Positions 21,590 to 31,633 of a stretch of 64,000 nucleotides of DNA are shown in pieces. This stretch comes from Mercurialis annua (lineage: Eukaryota; Streptophyta; Magnoliopsida; Malpighiales; Euphorbiaceae): contig NC_065570.1 in assembly GCF_937616625.2 (NCBI RefSeq), forward strand, positions 41,299,665 through 41,363,664. The letters are read 5' to 3'. Both the position numbers and the translations under genes were made by a program. How positions within the stretch are numbered: position 1 is the stretch's first letter; every line of letters begins with the position of its first letter. Below the pieces are notes generated by a model. It was given only the letters and a program-made list of their open reading frames with translations. It did no database searches and had not been told where the DNA came from.

Positions 21590-24380
21590 ATGATTGGCAT
21601 GTGGAATATTAGGGGGATTAATAATCCATCCAAGCAATCTCAAATGGTTGCTTTTATTTCTAATAATAAGTTGAGTATTATGGGTATTGTAGAGACTAGA
21701 GTGAATTCTAATAAGTGGGAGTTGATTTGGAGTAAAATGAGGAAGATGTTAAATGGTTGGGATTTGATTAACAATAGTATGGGTAGGATTTGGGTTATTT
21801 TTGATAGCTGTAAAGTTACCTTGAAAGACATTATGGTTCATAACCAGTTCATTCACTGTAGAGTGGAGAGTGATGAAATTAATTGTTGGATTACTTTTGT
21901 TTATGGCTCATACATTGCTATAGACAGAATGGAGTTATGGAGTAAGCTTATTGATGTGAGTAAGAGTATGCAGGAGAGATGGATTATCCTTGGGGATTTT
22001 AACTCAGTTTTGAGTAATAATGATAGAGTGGGAGGGAATGATATTGATGAAAATGCTGCTGACCAGTTTTAAAACTGGATTAATGAGTCTAATGTGAGTG
22101 AAATTAAAAAAATGAGAAGTAAGTTCACTTGGACTAATAACCAAAGTGGTATGGATAGAATTTGGAGAACTATAGACTGGTGTTTTGTTAATGATAGGTG
22201 GTTGTCTGAGTTGGGGGATGCTTACTGTGATGTGAAAGCTCCAGGTGTGTCTGATCATAGCCCTCTGGTTATTAAAATTCAGAATGGTAACTTAAAGAAA
22301 GGAGGTGGGTTTAAGTTCTATAATATCTGGTGTGAGCATCAGGATTTTATGGATTATGTCAAAAGAGGTTGGAATATTGATATTAATGGTGTTAGTATGT
22401 ATAGAATCTATCTGAAGCTTAAGAACACTAAGAGTGAGCTTAAGAAGCTGAGTAAGATTGACTTTAGTGGTATATCCATTAGAGTTATTAACTACTAGAG
22501 AGCTACTTTACAAGTTACAGAGTGATTTACAAGCTAGCTCTAATTGCTCTGAGTTAATTGATGAAGAAAGAGCTGTGAATAAACATTTCTGCAAGTTGAT
22601 TAAGTGGGAGGAAAGCATAGTCAGACAGAAATCTAGAATGAAATGGATTGCTTTGGGTGATAAAAACACCAAATTCTTCCATAGATGCATTAAGCAAAGA
22701 ATCAACAAGAGAAGAATTGTGAGAGTTAAAGTTAATGGGGTGTATGTTGAGGATCCTGATCAGATTAAGGAGGAAGTTTTGAGACACTATAAGTCATTTT
22801 TTGGAGACAAAATGAAGGATAGATGTAATGCTAATCCTAATGTTTTTGACTTATGGGAATAAAGTTAGTGATGAAGAGAATGAGATGTTGTCTAGAGAGG
22901 TTTCTGATGAAGAGATAAAAAAGGCAATGTTTAGCATTGATTCTGATAAAGCCCCTGGGCCTGATGGGTTTGGAAGTGCCTTCTTTAAGAAGTCATGGAG
23001 TATGGTGGGAGGTGATATAACTAAAGTTGTTAAAGATTTCTTCATGTATGGGAAAATGTTAAAGCAGGCCAACTCTACCAGTATAGCTCTGATCCCTAAA
23101 GTGACTGTTCCTGAGTCTATGAGTGATTACAGGCCCATTGCTTGCTGCAATGTCCTGTACAAGGTTATTTCCAAGATTATAACCAAGAGATTGAGTAGTA
23201 TTTTGGGTAGAATTGTCTCAAACTGCCAGTCTGCTTTTGTCCCTGGGAGAAGTATTGCAGACAACATCCTGTTGGCCCATGAGTTGGTGAGGAATTATCA
23301 CAGGCATAATGGTGAGTCATGTGCTTTGAAAGTATACCTGCAGAAGGCTTATGACACTGTGGAGTAGGACTTTGTTGAAGAAGTGCTCCTGGGACTGAAC
23401 TTTGACAACAGATTTATTAAGTGGATTATGGTCTGCATCAGAAGTGCTATGTTTTCTATCCAAGTTAATTGTGAAAACTGTGGCTATTTTCAGAGTGGTA
23501 GAGGGCTTAGACAAGGTGATCCCATCTCCCCCCTTGTGTTTGTGTTGTGCATGGACTATCTTTCAAGAAGTCTGAGTATGATGACAGAGATGGGTTCAGG
23601 TTTTAAGTACCATAAAAGTTCCTCTAAAGATAAGCTGTGCCATCTGGCTTTTGCAGATGACCTGTTCCTGTTTAGCAGTGGAGATCCTCATTCTGTTTCA
23701 ATCATGAAAAAAAATCTTAATGAGTTTTCCAAAGTCTCAGGTTTGCTTCCTAACCTTAATAAGAGTTTTGTGTACTTCAGTGGTAGTAGTGGTAAGGATA
23801 ACATCCTGAAAATCCTGGCGTTTAAGGAGGGTTCTTTACCTGTTATGTACCTGGGGTTACCCTTAATGTCTTCTAAGCTGTCTAAAGAAATGTGTAATGA
23901 GTTGATTGATAGAATTGCCAATAGAGTTAACTCCTGGTCTACTAAATGTCTGTCTTATGCGGGTAGGCTCCAGCTGATTAATGTTGTCCTCCTAAGTATG
24001 CATGTGTACTGGTGCTCTGTGTTCATCCTGCCTAAGTCTGTTATTAAGGGGGTGGAGGAGAGGTGTAGAAAGTATTTCTGGCATGGTAACAATGTTAAGC
24101 AAGGTAGTCCAGTGAGATAGAAGTCTGTCTGCAATAGTAAGAGGAGTGGAGGCCTAGGTATTAAGTCTGTGTATATGTGGAATGTAGCAGAAGTGACTAA
24201 AAATATCTAGAATGCAGTATCTTTTAAGCCTTCTCTGTGGGCAAACTGGGCTATCACTAATAAGCTCAGATTGTCTAGCTTCTAGGGGATAGCTAAACCC
24301 TTAGACAGCTCTTGGAGCTGGAGAAACCTGTTAAAAATCAGACCTCTTCACAGAACATGTTGTACTATATGGCACTTAGA
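21590..24380 (+). pseudogene. LINE ORF2: endonuclease and reverse transcriptase, broken
   Basis: The N-terminal apurinic-type endonuclease starts MIGMWNIRGINNPSK, with VETRV and ILGDFNSV (near 22000) and VSDHSPLVI (near 22255) as its active-site blocks. The reverse transcriptase follows with APGPDGFGSAFFKKSW, YRPIACCNVLYKVISKII, CQSAFVPGRSIADN, RQGDPISPL and FADDLFLFS (near 23655), the catalytic box being intact. Stops are at about 22070, 23365, 24118, 24208 and 24283 and frameshifts near 22480 and 22850. The zf-RVT region after 24120 is partly present. Not functional. Confidence 0.88.
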
Positions 24381-24396
24381 CTTACGGGGTATTACA
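24381..24396 (-). other. orphan 16-bp LTR tip
   Basis: CTTACGGGGTATTACA is, on the minus strand, TGTAATACCCCGTAAG, the start of a Tekay-type LTR. It lies exactly between the end of LINE homology and the start of Tat integrase homology, with no further LTR sequence beside it. Confidence 0.45.
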
Positions 24397-26960
24397 AAAA
24401 TGGCCTACGATATCCATCCCCCACATGTTGAACGACTATGGGCTGATTATTGGATTCTGCTCGGTGGTTGGTAGGTGGTGTACGTTTTGGTGGTACTGAC
24501 ATTTCTCACATTTTCTGACCATATTCGCAACATCTTGTGCCATAGTCAGCCATCAATATCCTTGTAGCACGGTCTTGTGGCATAAAGCGAGATAGGAAAT
24601 GTGACTTCCACATTTGCCCTCATGCATTTCAGCTAGGACGTATTGTCCTTCTTCGACAGTGAGGCATCTTGACCATGGATGTGTGAATGATTTTCGTTAT
24701 AAGATCCCATCTATGTAGGTGAACTGTGGTGTTCTTCGCTTGACTTTCTTGGCTATCTTTTTGTCTTCAGGCAGGGTCTCACTTTCCATATAGGCTATTA
24801 TGTTCTCCATCCACAAGTCAAGTGGTTCGATGAGAAAGATAGCTTTTGGATTCTGGATTGTAGATGTTGTTGTAATGTTGAATTGAGAATGATGTGCCCG
24901 ATACTTTTTCCTTAGCTGCTCCGGCCTTAGCCAATGAATCCACCTCTTTGTTTTTGTCTCTTAAGATCTGCTCCAATTTCCATTTTTGTCCTTCCTCAAC
25001 TAGCTTTTTTATAAATTCTCTTACTCTCTCCACATATCTTCTCATATCGGGATCTTTGATCTCGAAGTTTTTCCTAGTACCTAGTTGACCACTAGTTGAA
25101 AATCAATTTGAATCTTAAGGACTTCCACTTTAACTACCGTTTCTATCCTTAGGCCCGCGATAAGGGCTTCATATTCTGCTGAGTTGTCTGTAGCAGGAAA
25201 ATTGAAGTGAACTGTGTGTTTCATTTGCATTGAATATGGGCCAGTAAGTATGATTGCTGCTCTGAAGCTGGCCATGTTTGAGGCTCCATCTACCTTCAAT
25301 GTCCAGCTGATGATGCTTTCATCTGTTGAGCTAGGTTAATTGTGTGTTGTTGTCTCGGAAACAAAGTCTACTAGGATAAGAGCTTTGAGGGATGGTCTTG
25401 GATGTCATATGCTCCCAACATGACTGACCAATTGCTCAATCTTCCTGAAGTTTCTAGTTTGCTTAAGACTTTCCTTAGTGGTTTATTGGTTCTGACCACC
25501 ACTATGTGTGCTTGGAAGTATCTTTTCAACTTGTCAACCGCTAGGACTTGTGTGAACGCGAATTTTTTAATTTTCCTTTAACACCTTGCTTGTGTAGTAT
25601 ATTGGTCGCTGCTCTCTTTGTTCTTCCTTTACTAGCACCGAAGCTACTATTTCATTTGTTGCTGATAGGTATAGATATAAGATCTCTCCGGTTTCCGGGC
25701 GACCGAGTAGAGGTGGGGAACTCAAAAATTATTTTAGCTCTTCAAAGGCTTTTTGACAGTCAGGAGTCCATTCAAACTTCTTCACATTTATCAGTGTTTT
25801 GAAGAATGGGAGGAATCGCTTTCACGAGCAGGATACAATCTATTTGAGAGCTGTGATCTGCCATTCAACAGATATATCTCTAACTGACTTCGGGGCTTGC
25901 ATGTCCAAGATGGCTTGTATTTTTTCCGAGTTTGCCTCAATACCTTTTTGAGAGATGAGGTAACTTAAGAACTTTCCCGCTGGTACTCCGAAGGCACATT
26001 TTTTCTGGGTTCAGCTTGAGCTTGTACTTTTTGAGTGTCTGGAATACTTCCTCCAGGTCTTTTGCATGGTCTTCTACCTTCTTAGACTTTACAATGATAT
26101 CTTCCATATATACCTCCATGTTTCATCCGATTTGGTCTTTGAACACAAAGTTCATTAGCCGCCGATCGGTGGCTCCAACATATTTAGACCGAATGGCATC
26201 TTTTTGTAGCAGTACGTTCCTCTGTCTGTGACGAAACTTGTTTTATCTTCGTCGTCTTTGTGCATGGGTATCTGATGGTAACCTTGTGATGCATCTATGA
26301 AAGAGTAAGCTTCGTAGCCACTGATGGAGTTTACTAATTAGTCAATGTTTGGAAAGGGATCGCTATCCTTTGGGCATGCATGGTTAAGGTTTGCAAAGTC
26401 TATGCACAATCGGCATTTTCTGTTTAGCTTTCTTGTGAGTACCACATTTGATAGTCATTTCGGACAGTATACTCGCCTGATAAACCCGACTGCGTACTGC
26501 AAAAGCGCTTTTCTTCTATTTCACTGGTTTGTGGCTCGGATCGACGTTAAGCTTGTGTGAAATGATGACTGGATCTACTCCTTCTATCTTGCACAAGGTA
26601 ATCACGAATTTTAACTCGTTTTGGATCAGTATGCTGGTAATTTCTTGCTTTACTGAGCCTGGAACCTCTACTCCGATCATGACCGACCTCAGATTGACGC
26701 GTTCCAATTCTATCTTCTTTAACTTCCCGTGTGGTTACAATTTCCCTTCATCCGAGTTGGGAATATCCATGGTTTCAATTGCCAACGCGTCCGACACATT
26801 TTTCATTACATTTTTGCTATGTCTCGTCTTCTTTTTACAACTACCACTCCTTGCACTGTGGGTATCTTCATTCTAATATCCCAAGTTTTTCCGGCAGTTT
26901 CGCCGAGGTTCTGGAGTAGTTTTTGTTTTGTTTTCGATAGTATACGTGTTGTTATAGTCC
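24397..26960 (-). pseudogene. Tat-clade gypsy pol: protease end, RT, two RNase H, integrase
   Basis: On the minus strand from 26960: a protease C-terminal block (MKIPTVQGVVVV), the RT entry IIVSHK/ISHKLNVDPSHKPV at about 26540, then RT blocks (ACPKDS, DRGTYCYK, NFVFKDQIG) and MEVYMEDIIVKSKK at about 26080, in which the usual VDD is MED. RNase H follows near 25750. A second, archaeal-type RNase H at 25299-24820 shows KVDGASN, FNFPATDNSAEYEALIAGLR and NKEVDSLAKAG; this extra RNase H is the mark of the Tat group. The integrase zinc region and core start (MWGMDIVGHF) end at 24397. Many frameshifts and stops, one of them a TAG where the family has Gln after LVVN (about 25081). The gag of the same element is at 29780-31560. 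Confidence 0.85.
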
Positions 26961-27153
26961 ACATGTTTGATTTTGATTGGATAATTTTTTTTGTTTGAGG
27001 ATGTGGTTTGGTTAGTTAGTTGGTTAGGACTTAATCGATAAGTTTTTAATCCTTTGTATCGGAGTTAATCGTAACTGCATTCACAAGTTTTTGGAATCTG
27101 CCATGCTTTGGTTTAGATAGCTTTTGACCGTTTGGATCGTCATTTGGAGGTTT

Positions 27154-27277
27154 AGACGATCGTCTGTGGAGGATAGACTATCGTCTGCATTTTATTGAAT
27201 TCAGCATGCTCTAGATGAGCAAAAAGACGATCGTCTGCATGTCACAGACGATCCTCTATGACAATAGACGATCGTAT
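27154..27277. repeat. AGACGATCGTCT palindrome array
   Basis: The 12-bp palindrome AGACGATCGTCT occurs at 27154-27165 and 27225-27236, with one-base variants at 27175-27186, 27246-27257 and 27266-27277 (the last with a T to A change near its end). It lies about 150-300 bp inside the left edge of the LTR-like block. Confidence 0.85.
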
Positions 27278-29270
27278 GTCGTGTCAGGTCTATAAACAGA
27301 CCCTATTCGTTTCAGAAATTAAAATGACGCCATTTTCACCATCTTCTTTGATACGATTTACACTCAAACTACTCCCATTTCTTCAATCGAAAGCCACCAA
27401 ACTCAAATTTTTTTTGATAGATTGAGTTCCTTTCATGAAACTTTGTAGATGCATGGAGTTTCAACTTGGTGTTTGATGTTTAAAGATAGATCTTTTCAAG
27501 TGGGTCTTTGATTTTTCTTTCTCAAGCTTTGATCCCTTGTTTCAATTGCTTCAAGAGGTTAGTGTTCATCTTTTCTCCATGATTCTTGAGTTGCATGTGA
27601 GTTATGGTTTTGAATTGCTTAGTTTTGGTGGTTCTTGTGCTTAAATGCTTTGTTGGATTCTACCATGCTTTAATCTTGATTTTTTAGTTCTTTAAATGGA
27701 CATGCAAAGTGTTAGATGATTTGATGGTTTTATCAAATCTACAAATTTATTATGTTTATGGTCTTGGCATGATTGTTTGTCGGTGAAGGTGTAATTTGCA
27801 TATTTTAGCTCTTTTTGAGCTTACTTGCCGATTGTGATAGTTTGAGCACCAATTTGTAAGTTTGGCTAAGTTTGAGCGTGCGATTAATTGTTGCAATTGT
27901 TGTGAGGGTTGTTTGTATGTTATTTGATGCTTGGCTTGTTTTTGATGTGATTTGGCTAACTCTGAAGTTTGGGGACCAAATTGTCAATTTTGATAATTTG
28001 AAGGGCTAACCTATAAATTTTCCAAATCTTTAATTTTATTACCTTAGAGGCTGAATTGAATGTTAGTATGGTTGGTTTGATTCATTAAGTTTGATTTGAA
28101 TTGGTTTGGATGATTTTGGTCGATTCCAAACTATAACACTAAAGTATACTTTTTAAAAAATGAGAGTTTGATTTTGTTTTTTGACCAAATTTGAGAGTTC
28201 TTCCCAAGCGGCTGTTTTAACAAAATATTTTGATTAAAATATTTTATATCGTTTTGTGAAATCGTTTTGAAAGAGTTTTGCTTCGAATAGCAATTTTAAC
28301 GATTTACGATAAATCAAGGAGTTTTTGGTATTTTGGTCAAGTAGTGATTTTGGAGCCATAAGGGCTGATTTGAAAAGAGATTTTAGTGAACAATATTTCA
28401 AAAGAGTTTTGGATTAGTTCTAGAGTATAGCGACGCTCCGAAAATGTATTTTAGCTGTTTTAACGAAAAATGAGGTTTTTGTGTTTTAAAGCTGAAATAA
28501 CTTTTAAAGTTGTAACTCGTTCTCGAAATGGAAGTGCGTTAGTACATTTATGGAAGAACTGGAACTTTAATTACGACTTTGAGACATTAGTACCATTTTG
28601 ACGGGAATTTGGGTTTCGGGCCAAGAAACGAGGTTTCGGCCGAAATGAGCGTGTCGACGCCCCAGTTTGTGTTTACAGGTTTTGGAAATTTGTTTTTGAT
28701 TTAAAATGATATTTTAATTTCGGAAAGATGGATTTAAAACCAGAGTGTAGTCAAAACTTGAAAATCCTTTAAATTTGTCAATTTGTGTTTTATTTTATTG
28801 AGTAAAGTATTTTAGTATACGAACTTGTTTTATTTATTTTCTTTCGAAATGGTTTTCAAACGATCGTATGGAAAACATGGAACGTGCTTTTCTAATGGGC
28901 GGCATTAGGACTATGTGCGCACCAGTGAAGATTTACGATAATGGATAAGATGATCGATCACACGTGTATTAAGGATGATAGTTAGAGCTTGGTGGATTAA
29001 GTTCTCGGGCCATATGATTAGCGATATTACTCGGTCGATTAAGTTCTCGGGCTATGTGCTAGTGATGTACTCGGTTGAATAAATTCTCGGGCTTCACAAC
29101 TTAGGATTAAGTGAAGTCGGTGATGTACTCGGTGATTAATTTCTCGGGATTCACGACTCCTTAGATTGTAGAATTTGAATTAAGGTTTAAGTGTTTGATT
29201 GGTGGAGCGTCTCGGTGGATTAATTTCTCAGGAGCCACAATCACTTTATTTTTCGATGATATACAATATT

Positions 29271-29442
29271 CCGTCGGTAAGTTGGCGACAGACAGTGTTT
29301 TGGGTCGCTATTACAATTAGCGACCCAAAATTTACCGACGGACGGAGTCCGTCGGTAATCCGTCGCTAATTACAATTAGCGACGGATCTCAGGTGTTTAG
29401 CGACGGATATTTCCGTCGCTAAACACCTGTTTTCTAGTAGTG
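29271..29442 (-). mobile_element. CACTA (En/Spm) terminal fragment made of nested hairpins
   Basis: The right end, read on the minus strand, is CACTACTAGAAAACAGG, a canonical plant CACTA terminus. It is followed by subterminal repeats of TTAGCGACGG type. Three hairpins are visible: 29271-29341 (CCGTCGGTAA..TTACCGACGG with an inner GGGTCGCTA pair), 29347-29385, and 29391-29427 (AGGTGTTTAGCGACGG with its complement). The opposite CACTA end is absent, so this is a fragment or eroded miniature element inserted in the LTR-like block. Confidence 0.8.
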
Positions 29443-29779
29443 GATATTATGGGATATCATGAGTTTGAGGATTAGGGATCCATTGATTTCCGTACTGATT
29501 TATATGTATATGAAATGTTTTTTGGTTTTAAGCTTAAAAATTAGATATAACATTATAGAACTCGCTCAATTTCGACTGACCCCGTTGTGTTTTCAAAATT
29601 TCAGGTTTTAACGAGTAGCGCATGGACTTCCATTTTGTTCGGAGGTTCTGTTTTCAAAGGATCAAGTCGTTTTAATTCTTGACCGCAGTTAGTCGCTAGA
29701 GGTCGAGTCCGTTTGATGTAATTTGTTTTGTGTTATTTCCACACTTAGTTGAAAAACAAATTTATTTATGAAAAGACTT

Positions 29780-31560
29780 TATGTTTTCTATCTGGCACCT
29801 TTTATATTTCCTTGTTGAAGTGGGATGAGAGTTGGAGTCTCGAGTTGCATATCGAGCACCATGAAAAGTATTTTGCACTTTTTTATGATGCCCACCAGGC
29901 CTCCTTATGGGCTCCCGTTGTCTTTTCCCAACTCAACCGTTATCTCAGCTACTCATTCTGCTCAGATTGGGCATCCTCCTAGACCATCAAGGGTGTGTTG
30001 ACTATATTTAGATTTAAAACCGAGCAGTCTATCCCCAAGTATGTTTCATTTGTTATTAGGCTAACGGAACTCCCTTCAACTAGCTGTCTCATTACCCAAA
30101 AGTTTTCTATTGAGCCTGAGATTACCAGCGGGTCCTGGTGGGGTACCTCGACTCATTCGTTATCTTCTGGTGCGAAATTAACTTCTGGTAGAGGGACCTT
30201 GCTGATGACACTCATTACCATCTTTTGCCTTTTTTTCTTCCCCTCCTGTATATCAGGGTCCCCCCCTTCTATAGTATTTATCATTCCTGTTACGTTTTGT
30301 CTTTTGGGTGGTGGGCCCTCATCTCTTCTGTTATGGGGTTATGCTCGGTTACTTACTCTAGGGGTAAAGCTTTTGCTTTGTGCCACTAAGTCTTTTAGTC
30401 GCCCGATTTGCACCATTCAGTCAATTTCTTTTTTGAGGCTTCCGCACTCATCGGTTATGTGTCAATGGCCTTCATGGAACAGACAGTAATTTTTCCTATC
30501 TCCCTCATGTTGCAATTTTGGTGGGTATCGGACTGTCTCGTTGTTGTTCTGGATCCACATAAAGATATGTGATCTTAGGGTGCTAACTGGAATGTATGCC
30601 TGGTCTTCTAGTTTCACATGCGATGGGCTTCTACCCGGAGTATCATCGGTCGTCTCTATTACCGGGGCGTGTATCTGTCTTGCCTATTACTCTGGTTGTA
30701 AGATGAACGGGATATCTTTGCCTGAACGACCGAGTTGGCTGATTTTGTAATTCGTTCTTCGTTTAAGTTAATGAAGTTCCATGCTCGGTGATTTAGTTGC
30801 GGATAAGTTTCCATCGGGTTTGTGATCAGGTTGTTCCGGAAAGTGGTCATGGTGGTGTTATCTTTCATGGCGTTGATAGCCATGTCATCATTTAGGTCTT
30901 TCACCAAGATGACTTCTTTATTGAACCAGGTGACAAAGCTTTTTAAACTTTCCCCTGGTTTTTGGTAGTAGAGTTTGAGATCATTTGATTTCTTTCTCCT
31001 TTGTATGCTCGGTGCAAAGTCAGTTTGGAAAGCTTCTTCCAATTCATCAAAGTTGTGTATTGATCCTTCTTTGAGGCTCTGGTACCATATGGCAGCTGGC
31101 CCTTTTAGTGTCGTCGGGAAAATCTTGCATGCCGCTGCTTTGGACAAGCTTTGAACCATCATGATGACTTGGAAACATCTCAAGTAAGTCATCGAGTGAC
31201 TACTACCAACGTAGTGATCTAGGTTTGGCATTTTGTAATTCAAAGGGAAAGGTTCATCTCTTACCTCAGTCGTCAATGGGTTTTGGATTTTCAAGTCACT
31301 TCCATCTCTCCTTCAGACTCTCTCCATCTCGGTCCTTACTCTTTCAATTATCTCTTATTCCACATCTTACTTTATTCCTGAGTCGGCTCCGCAACAATGT
31401 ATACTTTCCTCGATTTCTACCATCCTTAGTAACCTTTTTCTCCTTCTTGGGGTTTACCTTCGGCTTGGTTCGGGTTTTCATTTCTTCTGTTTGGATGTTC
31501 TATTTTTTTTCTCTGGGATGGTATGTTTTAATTTTTCATGTTCTGGCTCATATCATTCAC
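29780..31560 (-). pseudogene. Tat-clade gypsy gag, broken
   Basis: The best frame, 31294-30659, reads LTTEVRDEPFPLNYKMPNL, then FPTTLKGPAAIWYQSLKEGS and FAPSIQRRKKSNDLKLYYQK, the retrotransposon gag core with the spacing typical of Tat elements. Further on, near 30510-30430, YCLFHEG and DECGSLKKEI give the Tat zinc-like motif. The N-terminus extends to about 31560, where the Copia element of 31634-36183 joins. From 30430 to 29780 homology is weak. Gag would package element RNA; the frame is broken by several stops and shifts. The long plus-strand open frame at 29995-30489 is its antisense shadow. Confidence 0.8.
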
Positions 31561-31633
31561 AACTTGTTATTACCCATTGAATCTATTTCTTGGGATCTCC
31601 AGTCAGTTAGGTCGGGTTCCCATCATGAATTAC

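Larger units (their letters stand above)
20196..24380 (+). mobile_element. L1-type LINE, 3' truncated
   Basis: Two cistrons in the plus direction, ORF1 (20216-21471) and ORF2 (21590-24380), as in plant L1 elements. The 3' end with poly(A) is missing: the homology stops inside the region after the reverse transcriptase, next to a 16-bp LTR tip at 24381-24396. No target duplication could be found for the same reason. Confidence 0.88.
26985..29765 (+). mobile_element. LTR-like block splitting the Tat element
   Basis: This non-coding block separates the Tat pol (24397-26960) from its gag (29780-31560). It contains CTCGGT..TTCTCGGG minisatellite text (28990-29240), a GAACTCGCTCA..CTGACCCC segment (29561-29585) and AGTCGCTAGAGGTCGAGTCCG near 29691, parallel to the LTR piece at 666-1786. 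I read it as a Tekay-related LTR in the plus direction, solo or truncated. Its GGGTGTGACA end is missing, and exact ends and target duplication were not found. Confidence 0.5.

Noticed and set aside
29995..30489. 164-codon open frame on the plus strand
   Set aside because: It is the antisense of Tat gag; no start context or domain, and the minus strand has recognisable gag motifs.
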